DNA of 64,000 bases from AP-15 sp963772295. GTDB lineage: Bacteria; Pseudomonadota; Alphaproteobacteria; ATCC43930; CGMCC-115725. The stretch's first letter is position 1. The number at the start of each line of letters is the position of its first letter. The position numbers and the translations under genes were made by a program. Below are positions 10,101 through 19,132 of this stretch, one piece after another. The notes under the pieces were generated by a model that was not told the origin of the DNA, did no database searches, and saw nothing but the letters and a program-made list of their open reading frames with translations. Location: assembly GCA_963772295.1 (NCBI GenBank), contig CAVYWO010000010.1, forward strand, positions 124,001 to 188,000, written 5' to 3'.

Positions 10101-10563
10101 CGGATAGCCGAAATAGGCCAGCACCCCGTCGCCCATGTACTTGGCGACAAACCCGCCGCCGCGCTCGATGACCTTGGCAACGCAGCGGTGATAGGCGCCG
10201 ATGACCTCACGCATGTCCTCGGGGTCGAGCCGCGCTGACAGCGCCGTCGAACCCAACCAGATCGCAGAACATCACCGTCAGCTGCCGCCGCTCGGCCTCG
10301 CCGGCCCCGACGCCGGCATTTTGCCCTGGTTGCACTGGCTCAGTCGACGCGATCGGCGGGCCGGAGCTCGGGAGGTCCGGTCGCAACGCGGCGATCGCGG
10401 CCAGCAGCTTGCGCCGATGGCCGACAAGATTGACGCCCAGATCCTTCAGGTCGTCGGCCATCAGCTCGCGCAGGACCTCGGCATCGATCGCGTTATCGTG
10501 GAATGCCGAGGCGTATTGTTCGAGCCCCAGCCCTCGCAGCCAATTGGTGATATCGATCGACAT
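7178..10563 (-). pseudogene. SAM domain / class III adenylate cyclase / AAA ATPase / TPR regulator, multiply broken
   Basis: The intact ancestor would be about 1,100 residues. Successive pieces on the minus strand are: an N-terminal SAM domain (MSIDITNWLRGLGLEQYA) from 10563; the start of the cyclase (VMFCDLVG); after a 1-base insertion near 10250, the metal-binding part and MGDGVLAYFGYPRA; an inverted segment 10004-10090; VRVGIATGLVVVGDLVG to about 9720; after a further indel, the P-loop ATPase (LIGEPGIGKSRLA); an indel near 8833, then AQIGAAIGREFSYRLL; an indel near 8440, then a long TPR-like helical region to 7178. Protein-level conservation between breaks is excellent, so decay is recent or partly sequencing error. 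Such proteins couple cAMP synthesis to an STAND-type ATPase. Confidence 0.85.
10004..10090 (+). other. inverted 87-bp segment inside the cyclase pseudogene
   Basis: The host gene is on the minus strand, but these bases encode the missing cyclase piece (DAERAVRAALKLVEKVAGL) on the plus strand. Flipping the segment joins YFGYPRA to that piece and then to VRVGIATG, leaving about five extra bases at the joints. Flanks carry a 7-base inverted repeat GCCGACC (9991-9997) / GGTCGGC (10091-10097), which points to a repeat-mediated or template-switch inversion. Confidence 0.8.
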
Positions 10564-10705
10564 TGTCGGGGTTTGCGATCACCAGCCGAGGCGTCGCCGC
10601 CCGGGGCTATTCCGCGCGGCCATTCCCGATATCAACGCAGCCGAAGGCAGTCTGGAGGGCACAACGCGGACTCCGATCACCCGGCGGCAACATAGCCGGG
10701 AACAC

Positions 10706-11192
10706 CAACCTTACGGAAGCGATCTGACCGACGCCGAGCGGGCGATCATCGCGCCTTTGCTGCCGCCGCCGGGGAAGACTGGTCGGCCGCGGCGGTGGCC
10801 ATGCGCGATGTCATCAACGCCATTCTCTTGCAGGGTGCGGAAAAATAGGGATCTCGCCGCTTGCCCATCCTTCGAGACGCGGCCGAAAACGGCCGCTCCT
10901 CAAGATGAGGCCAAGTTTTGCAAACACTTACCTCACCCTGAGGAAGCCGCCCCCGGGTCCGCGCGGAGTTTACCCTCGGGCCGCGCAGAGCGCGGACCCG
11001 GGGGCGCGGCCCGAGGATAAACTCCGCGGCTGTCTCGAAGGGTGCTCACACGGCGAACGCGAGTTTTTCTGCACCCTGCTAAATGTGCGGCGCTCGGGTT
11101 GCCCGTGCCGCATGGTACCGGAGAGCTTTGCTGCGCGCTCGACGGTTTGCCGCTGGTTCATCCGGCTACGGGATCAGAGCGTGTTCGAAACG
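10706..11192 (+). pseudogene. IS5-family transposase, N-terminal remnant split by a short element
   Basis: The left part reads SDLTDAERAIIAPLLPPPG and, after a frameshift near 10795, MRDVINAIL. The right part (from 11079) reads LNVRRSGCP, RMVPESFAARSTV and RWFIRLRDQSVFET. Together these are the standard N-terminal region of IS5/IS427-type transposases. The 248-bp family A element (10831-11078) lies exactly between the halves. Removing it with the altered left target copy restores NAI-(6 residues)-GC spacing normal for the family. No DDE region follows; a possible C-terminal fragment lies at 13277. Confidence 0.75.
10831..11078. mobile_element. short inverted-repeat element, family A, copy 2 (248 bp)
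   Basis: Ends CAGGGTGCGGAAAAA (10831-10845) and TTTTTCTGCACCCTG (11064-11078). The right flank CTAA (11079-11082) fits the family's YTAR target; the left flank is altered (CTTG). The interior differs from copies 1 and 3: it carries the CATCCTTCGAGACGC / CTCAAGATGAGG type repeat and a long hairpin (GAGTTTACCCTCGGGCCGCG against CGCGGCCCGAGGATAAACTC). Inserted in an IS5 transposase remnant. Confidence 0.75.
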
Positions 11193-11275
11193 AGAGCGGG
11201 TGGGTCGTGAGGCTAGTTTGACAGAATCACTCTCGTATAGATAGTAATTGATGTGTTTGTGATTGTAAGTCACGG

Positions 11276-12626
11276 TTATTGCAAGAGTTGGTCGTAGCGG
11301 TGGCGGGATCGGATTGCCCCGCGGCGGCGCTCGTGGCGCTGGTTGATGCGGCGTACCAATGCCGCGGTGCCCTCCGCCTTGCGCGGCAGGATCTCGGTCA
11401 GGATCTCGACGATGTCGCGCGATGTCAGCAGATCGATTTCGTCGTGATGAGCGGCGCGTTGCTGAGCGATAAACAGCATCGCCAGGATGACCATGGTAAC
11501 ATGGTGGTGCCAGGCCCGCCAGCCGAGCGCCTGATAATCGGCCAGACCGCACTCACCTTTCGCATCCTCGAAGACGCGTTCGACCCAATAGCGCTGCCCC
11601 TGCATCTGGGCCAAGCGCAAACGCGGCGTCTCGGCCGGAGCGTTGCTCAGGCTGTACTTGATCGTCTTGGGCGATCCGACTTCCCGGCGCACGATCAGGT
11701 GCCAGCACCGCGGATTGGCTTCCGCACCGTCCCACAGCCAGACCCGCCGGCAGGCGACATCCACGCGCAGCGGACCGCGCGTGCTGTCGCGCAGGACAAG
11801 GCGCGCCCAATCCTCCGCACGAAAGCTCCGCGCCAGCTGCTCCACCGTGACCGGACTGTGCGATGCCCGCCTCCTTGTCGCGCGCCGACCCTTGCCCGGC
11901 GGTCGCGTCGGCAGCGCGAGCTCCGGCTCTTCCTGCCACACACTCTGCGTGCGGTGCACGTCGGCCGCGAACACCACCGTGTCATCGTCCAGCGCCCGCA
12001 GAAATGCCGGTTCCTTGCCGTAGCCGGCATCAATGCCCACCCACCCGAAACGCACCGCGCGAGCCCGCGCTGCCCGCACGATATCCAGAGCATGCTGACT
12101 CTTCGATTTCAGCTCCCGCGCGCTCGCCGGAACCCCCCGCCAGCGTGCAGCGCGCCTCATCCTCGATCCACCTGCGCGGAAGGTAGAGCCGCATATCGAT
12201 CGGCACGTTCTGTCGTCCATCCGACAAGACGGCAAACACCGCCACTTGGCAGTTGTCCACCTTTCCCAGCCGCCCGGACCACTGACGGGCAACGCCAACC
12301 GAACGCTCACCCTGTTTGATGAAGCTGGTTTCGTCGATGATTAGGCAACTTTCCGGCATCCCGCCGACAAGCAAATCCGCATCTCGGGCGACCTGGGCCA
12401 GCACCGCCTCGTGATCCCATGGCGAGTTGCTGATGAAATGCTGAAACTGTTGTGGGCAACCCGCTTCGACCACCGCGGCCATCCCCTCAAAGGTGCATTC
12501 GCTGGCCTGCGTCAGACCCCGCAGATACCGCTGCGCTACCGCCGAATTGTCGCGTGTCCGGGTGGCAAAGAACTGCCGGTAGTGCTCGGTAAAACCCCCG
12601 AATGCTCTCACTATCCTCTCCACCAA
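11276..12626 (-). pseudogene. IS701-family transposase with one frameshift
   Basis: The N-terminal part (12626 down to about 12140) has HYRQFFATRTRDNSAVAQRY, the catalytic block LIIDETSFIKQGERSVGVAR and KVDNCQVAVFAVLSDG. The C-terminal part has GVPASARELKSKSQHALD, GWVGIDAGYGKE and RYWVERVFEDAKGECGL, which holds the final catalytic Glu. These are the DDE_5/IS701 signatures. The two halves are one base out of frame at a run of six G (12133-12138 on the opposite strand as C). Five G would restore LAGVPASARELK, so this is one indel, a sequencing error, or slippage. The first codon is TTG or GTG. Ends of the insertion could not be defined; a weak inverted similarity exists near 11215 and 12745. 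Confidence 0.8.
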
Positions 12627-12858
12627 CGATCCAGATCGCCAAATACAAAGACATGACGAACCGCTTGCATCGCGTCGCCTCGCTTCCCGATTTCTTACCA
12701 GTGGTGAAACCTGATATGCAGAAAATCGTAGTCAACCGAAATTCTCTTACTGGCTCTGGCGCTCGTCTGGCGATGACAAGCATCCGCTGCGTAACTCGCC
12801 GTCGGTCCGAATCGCCCTCGCGAAGGTGGCTGGGATGAATGTGACTTTCTCAAACTAG
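12627..12858. other. flank of the IS701-type element, no gene seen
   Basis: It probably contains the upstream end of the IS701-type insertion (around 12720-12760) and leftover sequence. Frames open here show no family features. It ends at the CTAG target of the next short element. Confidence 0.4.
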
Positions 12859-13069
12859 GGCCTGTCGTCAATTGAGCGGACGCCCCGTTCCGATTACATC
12901 CGATTACCGTCTTGCCCGGCCTTGGGCCGGGCATCCACGGGAGCCCGCGAAGGCCTGTGCCGTTTCTCGTGGATGCCCACGGATCAAGTCCGTGGGCTGA
13001 AGGCCCACGGGCCGAGCCCGGCCAATGCGTTGATATATGTGAGTCAGCGCTGCTAATTGACGACACGCC
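12859..13069. mobile_element. short inverted-repeat element, family B (211 bp)
   Basis: Ends GGCCTGTCGTCAATT (12859-12873) and AATTGACGACACGCC (13055-13069) are inverted repeats with one mismatch. It is flanked by a perfect CTAG duplication (12855-12858, 13070-13073). No coding capacity. The interior contains GCCCGGCC/GGCCGGGC and CCCACGG/CCGTGGG palindromic stretches. End length and YTAR target suggest movement by an IS5-type transposase (inference). Confidence 0.8.
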
Positions 13070-13072
13070 CTA

Positions 13073-13273
13073 GTGTGGTGGATCAGAAATTCGTTTCACA
13101 ATACGAGTGCCGTCATTGCGACCCCCGGACGGCCGGCCCTGGCGGGCCGTTCCGGGGGGAAGCAATCTCGTGCCACAAATGACCGAATGCGGTAGAGATT
13201 GCTTCGTCGGCCTCCGGCCTCCTCGCAATGACAATTCCTGTTAATTATGAACCGAACTCATGATTCAGCACAC
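13073..13273. mobile_element. short inverted-repeat element, family C (201 bp), abutting family B
   Basis: Left end GTGTGGTGGATCAGAAATTC, right end the complement of GTGTGCTGAATCATGAGTTC, with flanking TA (13071-13072 and 13274-13275). The TA target and end sequence resemble IS630-type elements. It sits inside the right CTAG copy of the family B element, so it inserted after it. The interior has the GTCATTGCGA...TCGCAATGAC pair and AGCAATCTC/GAGATTGCT, common dispersed alphaproteobacterial repeats. Confidence 0.75.
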
Positions 13274-13276
13274 TAG

Positions 13277-13411
13277 CCCGTCGGCGGCTGTGCTCGACAG
13301 CCAGAGTGTCAAGACCACCGAGCCCGGCGGGCCACGCGGCGGCGCCTGTCCTCGGGCGCGGCGACGCCGCGACCCGGGGGTTCCCGGCAAAAAGTGAAGG
13401 GCCGCGAGCGG
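13277..13411 (+). pseudogene. IS5-family transposase fragment (DDE region)
   Basis: It reads SPSAAVLDSQSVKTTEPGGP and, after an insertion and frame change, KKVKGRER. This is the well-known DSQSVKTT...GKKVKGRKRH block of IS5/IS427 transposases containing a catalytic Asp. It may be the far half of the remnant at 10706-11192, now separated by the IS701-type gene and two short elements, or a separate copy. Confidence 0.6.
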
Positions 13412-13602
13412 TGCGCTGTCAATCTGGCGGATGCAAGTCTTTGCTTGGGGCTCATTCGTGCGCCAACGCGCGCCAGACCGATCATGCCGGACATCACGCG
13501 CCTCGGCAGCTTTGTCGGCACGCCCATCTACTCTATTAACTCCGTCCGAACCGCCTTTCACCATCCGCGAGATACTTCTTGGCTTCGGACTACAAACGCA
13601 CC

Positions 13603-14784
13603 ATGAGCCCGTCGGACGCTGGGTGGCAACAATTGATCTCCGCATTGCACGTGTCCGGTCGCAAGGCTGCGCTCGCGATCACCGGAGGCGGCAGTGGGGC
13701 GGTCGGCGAGTTGCTTCGTGTTCCCGGCGGCTCGCGGCTACTGATCGAGGCGCAGGTTCCCTACGACGCGCTGGCGCTTGCGACGTTTCTCGGCTTCGCG
13801 CCGGCACAGGCGTGCAGTTCGGACACCGCGATCGCGATGGCGCGAAGCGCACGGGAACGTGCTGCAAGGCTGGTGCCGGCGGGCAGCGATCTGGTGGGCC
13901 TCGGCGCGACGGCGGCACTGGTGAGCGATCGCCCGCGTAAAGGCGAGCATCGGTTTCACATCGCATTCGCCAACACCGCCGGCATCGCGCACTGCACGGG
14001 CGTGATGGCCAAGGGCCGACGTGATCGCGCCGCTGAAGAAGACCTCGTTTCGCGCGCGATCGTCCTGTGGCTGGCCCACGCATGCGGGATTGCCGCGCCG
14101 TCGCCACGCAGGCTGCTCGATGCGGATGAACATTTCGCGGAGACGGTCGTCGCGACCCTGGATACGATCGATCAGCTCGTGGCGGGCGAGGTCGATCGCG
14201 TCACCGTCCAGCCCGATGGCCAAATGATGCGGTCAGCGCCGCGCTCCGTTGTGCTGTTGCCAGGTTCTTTCAACCCGGTGCATGAGGGGCATGTGTTGCT
14301 GGCGCGGGTCGCAGAAGAGCTCAGGCAGCAGCCCTTGGCGTTCGAAATCTCTGTCACGAACGTCGACAAGCCGCCGCTGGCGGGCGAGACGGTGAGACAC
14401 CGGCTCGCGCAATTCGCCTGGAGGTCGGCGGTCGAACTCACGAGAGCGCCCACTTTCGTCGACAAGTCGCGCCTGTTTCCGAGGACTACGTTTGTGATCG
14501 GCGCGGATACGGCGGAGCGGCTGGTTGCGCAGAAATATTATGGCGATGACGAGGTCCGGATGCATGTCGCGCTCGACGAAATCGCTAATTCCGGGGGCAG
14601 CTTCCTGGTGGCCGTGCGCATCGACGCGGCGGGGCGCGTACGCACGCTGAACGACATCCCTGTGCCGCGGCGCTATGCCGATCTCTTCACGGAAATCCCT
14701 GAGCACCGTTTCCGCATTGACACCTCCTCATCCGAGATTCGCGCACGGGGACGTGCAGTTGGTAATTCATGGCGAGCCCCATAG
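13603..14784 (+). CDS. CinA-C (NMN amidohydrolase-like) / nucleotidyltransferase (NMNAT-like) fusion
   Basis: 393 residues in two domains. Residues about 10-180 resemble the CinA C-terminal / PncC domain (ITGGGSGAVGELLRVPGGS, LIEAQVPYDALALATFL), which deamidates nicotinamide mononucleotide. Residues about 210-390 are a nucleotidyltransferase of the NMNAT fold: VLLPGSFNPVHEGHVLLA holds the GxFxPxHxGH nucleotide-binding motif and IDTSSSEIR is the ISSTxxR motif. A single protein could turn NMN into NaMN and adenylate it for NAD recycling (inference). ATG 13603 was taken; a TTG at 13579 is also possible. The last 16 bases overlap the next gene. Confidence 0.8.
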   Translation: MSPSDAGWQQLISALHVSGRKAALAITGGGSGAVGELLRVPGGSRLLIEAQVPYDALALATFLGFAPAQACSSDTAIAMARSARERAARLVPAGSDLVGLGATAALVSDRPRKGEHRFHIAFANTAGIAHCTGVMAKGRRDRAAEEDLVSRAIVLWLAHACGIAAPSPRRLLDADEHFAETVVATLDTIDQLVAGEVDRVTVQPDGQMMRSAPRSVVLLPGSFNPVHEGHVLLARVAEELRQQPLAFEISVTNVDKPPLAGETVRHRLAQFAWRSAVELTRAPTFVDKSRLFPRTTFVIGADTAERLVAQKYYGDDEVRMHVALDEIANSGGSFLVAVRIDAAGRVRTLNDIPVPRRYADLFTEIPEHRFRIDTSSSEIRARGRAVGNSWRAP

Positions 14785-15820
14785 ACAATCTGCCCGTCGA
14801 AGTCCGCGCCTATCCGCGCCCGCTGCCGAGGCCGGAATGGCTCGGCAAATTGACCGAGGACATCCTCGAGCCCGAACTTCCGATCGTCGATCCGCACCAT
14901 CATCTGTGGGATCACCCGGGCAGCCGCTATCTGCTCGACGAGTTGCTGGCCGATGTCGATTCCGGGCACAACATCGTCGCAACCGTCTTCATCCAATGCG
15001 GCTCCGGCTACCGGCAGACCGGTCCCGAAGAGATGCGGCCGATCGGCGAAAGCGAATTCGTCCGGGCGATCGCCGAGGAAGGCGATCGTCGGGGAACCAG
15101 GACGAAGATCTGCGCCGGGATCGTCGGTTTTGCCGATCTGCGATCGGCAAACCTCGAGGCGGTGCTCGAAGGGCAGATCGAAGCGGCCGGCGGGCGCTTT
15201 CGCGGCATCCGCCAGATCGCGGCGCACGACCCGGCGATCATCGGCGCGTCCTCGTATGTGCCGCCGCCGGGGCTGCTGGACGATGCGAATTTCCGCCGCG
15301 GCCTGAAGCGGTTGCCGGCGTACGATTTGACCTTCGAAGCCTGGATCTACCACCCGCAGATCGAGACCCTGACCGAGGTGGCGCGCGAATGCCCCGAGGT
15401 AAAGATCGTGCTGAACCACTTTGGCGGTCCGCTCGGAGTGGGCCCCTACAAGCGTGACGCAGTGTTCCCGGTCTGGCGCGCCGCCATCAGGGAACTGGCC
15501 GCCTGCCCCAACGTGCATGTGAAGCTCGGCGGGCTGGCAATGTCGTCAACGCCTTCGATTTCCACCTGGCGCCGCTGCCGCCGTCATCGGGCGAGCTGGC
15601 CACTGCGTGGCGGCCCTATGTCGAAACCTGCATCGAGGCGTTCGGCGCGAACCGCTGCATGTTCGAGAGCAATTTTCCGGTCGACAAGGGCGCGTGCAGC
15701 TATCCGGTGCTGTTCAACGCATTCAAGCGGCTCGCGCGTGGCGGCTCGGCATCGGAGAAAGCCCTGCTGTTCGCCGGCACCGCCGCACGGTTCTACCGAT
15801 TGGGCAATATCGGCCGGTAG
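14769..15820 (+). pseudogene. amidohydrolase 2 family (lactonase/decarboxylase type), one frameshift
   Basis: The N-terminal 262 residues include the metal-binding VDPHHHLWDHPGSRYL, FRGIRQIAAHDP and ILNHFGGPLGV-like (VLNHFGGPLGVG) segments typical of the Amidohydro_2 family (TIM barrel; lactonases and decarboxylases). At about 15540 one base is missing (GGGCTGGCAATG, expected GGGCTGGGCAATG). The neighbouring frame then continues with VVNAFDFHLAPLPPSSGEL, MFESNFPVDKGACSYPV and TAARFYRLGNIGR to the TAG at 15820. The restored length, 350 residues, is normal. A single-base loss in a G run may be a sequencing error. Overlaps the preceding gene by 16 bases. Confidence 0.8.
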
Positions 15821-15858
15821 CGGCCGGCCGGACGACCGGGAGTTGGGAGGAGGACGCC

Positions 15859-16977
15859 ATGGATTGCTGCGGTCACGGCCGCCTCGTTGCGCCCCAATCC
15901 TGGGGGTCGGGCACGCCGCCGGCCTCGGTCGGGGCGATGCTTGCCGGTGAGGCCGGACCGCGCGGTTCGACGCAGGCGGCGCGGACCGCCGAGACCGCAG
16001 CGGCGGCGCTCGCCGTCCTGGGCAACGCCATTTCCGTCGATGTCCATAGCCACGGCGGCAAGACCGGGATCGTCTCGAAGGCGCCGCCGAGCCGCGATCT
16101 CGGCGACGCGATGCGGGCGGGGTCGCTCGCCGTCGCCTGCCTCGCCGACGTGCCGGACTGGCCCGTGCTCGGCCGCAGCGCCGCAGGGATGCTCGCCGCA
16201 ACTCGCGCCCCGGAGCCGGGCGAGCTCTACCGCTACCACCTCGATCGCCTCGCCTGGATCGACGCGCTGGTCGCCGATCATGGCGTGCGCCGCGCGCTGA
16301 ACGCCGCCGATCTCGAAGCGGCGCACAAGGCGGGAGAGCCGGCGATTATCGCCGATGTCGAGGGGCTCGACTTCCTCGAGCGCAAACTCGAACGGCTGGA
16401 GGAGGCGCATCGGCGCGGCATCCGGCATGTGCAGTTCGTGCATTACACGCCGAACGACATCGGCGACTTCCAGACCGGCGCGATCGCGCATCAGGGTCTC
16501 ACCGATTTCGGCGCCGAGGTGATCCGCGCCTGTGATCGGCTCGGCTTCGTCTGCGATGTCGCGCACGCCACCGAGGCCATGGCAAAAGCGGCCGTCAAAG
16601 TCGCAACGAAGCCCTTGCTGCTGTCGCACACGGCGCTGTTCGGTTCGCGCGCGATGGGGCCGACGCCGCTCGGAGGCCGGCAGATCAGCCCCGATTATGC
16701 GCGGGCCATCGCCGAGACCGGCGGTTCGGTCGGGATCTGGCACTTCTTCCCGAGCCTCGACAGATACGTCGACGGCCTCAAGGAAATGGCCGAAATCGTC
16801 GGCGTCGATCATGTCAGCATCGGCACCGACCAGTTCGACGCGCGGGGTTGCCTCGAGGATTACACCCGCTGGCTGCATCTCGTCGCCGCGATGCTGCGCG
16901 CCGGCTTCACCGCCGAAGAGGCCGGCAAGATCGCCGGCGGCAACTACATGCGCATCTTCCGCGCCGCGGTCGGCTGA
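15859..16977 (+). CDS. membrane dipeptidase family (peptidase M19)
   Basis: 372 residues. ATG 15859 follows a strong GGGAGGAGG site. M19 features: the first metal motif VDVHSHGG, IIADVEGLDFLERKLERL (bridging Glu), VQFVHYTPNDIGDF, FVCDVAHATE and LLLSHTALFG (metal His), and a C-terminal GGNYMRIF as in most M19 enzymes. These zinc dipeptidases (renal dipeptidase type) cleave dipeptides, sometimes with D-residues. The N-terminal 60 residues are Ala-rich without a clear signal peptide. It lies 38 bases after the amidohydrolase stop, so the two may be co-transcribed. Confidence 0.85.
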   Translation: MDCCGHGRLVAPQSWGSGTPPASVGAMLAGEAGPRGSTQAARTAETAAAALAVLGNAISVDVHSHGGKTGIVSKAPPSRDLGDAMRAGSLAVACLADVPDWPVLGRSAAGMLAATRAPEPGELYRYHLDRLAWIDALVADHGVRRALNAADLEAAHKAGEPAIIADVEGLDFLERKLERLEEAHRRGIRHVQFVHYTPNDIGDFQTGAIAHQGLTDFGAEVIRACDRLGFVCDVAHATEAMAKAAVKVATKPLLLSHTALFGSRAMGPTPLGGRQISPDYARAIAETGGSVGIWHFFPSLDRYVDGLKEMAEIVGVDHVSIGTDQFDARGCLEDYTRWLHLVAAMLRAGFTAEEAGKIAGGNYMRIFRAAVG

Positions 16978-17243
16978 CCGTCTCGCGCCCTCAAGCACAG
17001 CGGCAATGGCTCATAGACACGCCGAAGGGGAGAGGGGCCGCCCGGTCGCAGCGTTGCGTCGCGCCGGGTGGCTCAGGTAGCGGTGCATTGCCGCTTGTCA
17101 ATCTTTGGTTGGGTCGCGCCAATGCCAGGCCGCGTCTATTCTTGCCGAGCCGATCGCGTAACGAAATCGCGATGGTTTCTCCTTGAACAACCGCGGCTGC
17201 GGCGTATGCTGGTTTTCCGTACACCGACATCGGGGGGAATACC

Positions 17244-17696
17244 ATGGGGAAGTTCGCGTTGGCCGCGGCGCTGCTCGCCGCCGCGTCTCTGCAAGTTGCG
17301 TCCGCCGCCAGCCAATGTTCGATATCCGACCGTGAGGCCGAGCAGGCACTGATATTCCAAACCAATCTGATGGTGGTCAGCTCGGCCTGCCGCGATCTAA
17401 CCTATGCGCAATTCCGCTACCGGAATAAAGACGCGATCATTGCCTATCAGCGCGCGATGATCGCCCATTTCCGCCGCGCCGGGTTTCGCAACGCGCAGGC
17501 CCAGTTCGACCGCTGGAACACCAGCCTTGCCAATCAGATCGCCCTGAAGCAGGGCCAGATGCCGACCGCCGAAGTGTGCCAGCAGGCGGCGCCAATGCTG
17601 CAGATGGCAAGCACCCTCGACGGCAAGGGCTTCCACGCCTACGCCGTCGCCCATGCGGCAAAGCCCGACCCCGATGGGTACGCGTTGTGCCGCTGA
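17244..17696 (+). CDS. secreted protein of unknown function
   Basis: 150 residues, ATG preceded by GGGGGGA. The signal peptide MGKFALAAALLAAASLQVAS ends around ASA. The mature part is helical with four Cys (SQCSISD, SSACRDL, EVCQQAA, ALCR) and ends in Cys-Arg. No family recognised. Upstream 266 bases (16978-17243) hold no gene; the promoter is probably there. Confidence 0.65.
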   Translation: MGKFALAAALLAAASLQVASAASQCSISDREAEQALIFQTNLMVVSSACRDLTYAQFRYRNKDAIIAYQRAMIAHFRRAGFRNAQAQFDRWNTSLANQIALKQGQMPTAEVCQQAAPMLQMASTLDGKGFHAYAVAHAAKPDPDGYALCR

Positions 17697-17878
17697 CGAG
17701 CAGCCCTCGTTGCCGGCGACGCGGCGCCGCGCCGCCCGGCGCTGCGCGGGCTGAATAGTCAAGTCGCGGTCTTCGGACTGGGCCGCAATCGGGCGTCTCG
17801 GCCGCGGCGGCCGCCATTGATGGAGCATTGATATCGGCGCCGGACGCGCCATCTCTGGCTTTTGCTGCGCGGCCAGAT

Positions 17879-19132
17879 ATGAGCCATTCGATTCCGCGGC
17901 ACATCCGGCTCACGTCCCACCCGGGCGACAGCGGCGAGGGCGGCGTCCCGCTGCGCTGGGGGGCGGCCGGGGCGGCGGCCCGCGGTCCGGTCGTGGCCAG
18001 CCCGGCCGAACCGCGGCAGCGCAATGCGATCGGCGCTTATTCCGGCGCCTACGCGATCTACCGGGCGCTGGCGGTCGCCACCCGGGCGCTGGCGCGCGAT
18101 CACCGACCCGACTTGACCGGCACCGGGCCCGCAGCCTCGATTGCCGTTCGTCCGCAATGGAGCGACCCGGCCAAGATCGTCTCGCTCGACCCGTGGGGCC
18201 ACGTCGTCGGCGAGGTCTTCGCCGATTGGATTCGCGCCGGAATTGACGCTCGCCCGACCATTGCGGTGACCACCGCCCGGATCATGCTGCCGGAACTGCG
18301 GTCGCTCCTCGCCGAGGGAATACTGGGCGCGGACGGCGCGGTGTTGCTCGCCGATGGCGAGATCCGGGTCACCAAGGCGGCGATCGATCCGGTCTGGCAT
18401 TTGCCCGGTCTCGCGCGGCGGTTCGGCGTCGCCGAGCCGGATCTTCGGCGCACCTTGTTCGAGGAAACGGGCGGCATGTTCCCGGAGCTCGTCACCCGCC
18501 CCGATCTCGAGGTCTTTCTGCCGCCGGTCGGCGGCATGACGGTGTATCTGTTTGGTGCGGTCGAGCGGCTGGCCGAGCCGGCGACGGCCATCGCCTGCCG
18601 CGTCCACGACGAATGCAATGGTTCGGATGTCTTCGGCTCGGATATCTGCACCTGTCGCCCCTATCTCGTCCACGGCGTCGAAGTTTGCGTGGCCACCGCC
18701 CAGCAGGGCGGCGTCGGCATTATCGTCTACAACCGTAAGGAGGGGCGCGGGCTCGGCGAGGTCACCAAGTTCCTCGTCTACAACGCGCGCAAGCGGCAAC
18801 CGGGCGGCGACCGCGCCGACACCTATTTCCGCCGGACCGAATGCGTCGCCGGGGTGCCGGACATGCGCTTCCAGGAGCTGATGCCCGATGTCTTCCACTG
18901 GCTCGGGGTTGGCCGGATCGACCGCTGGGTTTCGATGTCGAACCTGAAGCGCAATGCGCTCGAAGCCCAGGGGATCGAGGTGGTCGAGCAGGTGGCGATC
19001 CCCGATCGGCTGGTGCCGCCCGACGCCGCGGTCGAGATCGCGGCAAAACGGGCGGCCGGCTATTTCGCGCCCGACGGGGTTCCCGATCGGCAGCAGCTGG
19101 GCCGCGCCGAGGGCCGTGCCCTCGGATCATGA
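17879..19132 (+). CDS. GTP cyclohydrolase II-like protein of the uracil-catabolism (URC1) type
   Basis: 417 residues, about twice the length of RibA, with a RibA-like C-terminal domain. The zinc ligands are visible in CRVHDECNGSDVFGSDICTC (Cys plus the CxC pair). GRGLGEVTKFLVYNARK and RTECVAGVPDMRFQELMPDV follow. The long N-terminal half is characteristic of URC1/urg1-type proteins rather than riboflavin enzymes. Two more members of that pathway follow immediately (DUF1688 and uracil phosphoribosyltransferase). This supports a role in the ring-opening route of pyrimidine degradation described in fungi. The start at ATG 17879 was chosen; TTG 17828 is in frame. The stop overlaps the next start. 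Confidence 0.85.
   Translation: MSHSIPRHIRLTSHPGDSGEGGVPLRWGAAGAAARGPVVASPAEPRQRNAIGAYSGAYAIYRALAVATRALARDHRPDLTGTGPAASIAVRPQWSDPAKIVSLDPWGHVVGEVFADWIRAGIDARPTIAVTTARIMLPELRSLLAEGILGADGAVLLADGEIRVTKAAIDPVWHLPGLARRFGVAEPDLRRTLFEETGGMFPELVTRPDLEVFLPPVGGMTVYLFGAVERLAEPATAIACRVHDECNGSDVFGSDICTCRPYLVHGVEVCVATAQQGGVGIIVYNRKEGRGLGEVTKFLVYNARKRQPGGDRADTYFRRTECVAGVPDMRFQELMPDVFHWLGVGRIDRWVSMSNLKRNALEAQGIEVVEQVAIPDRLVPPDAAVEIAAKRAAGYFAPDGVPDRQQLGRAEGRALGS

Noticed and set aside
12133..12138. Programmed frameshift in the IS701-type transposase
   Set aside because: The G6 run could slip, but IS701 members are normally single-frame and this window has many random indels; decay or error is simpler.
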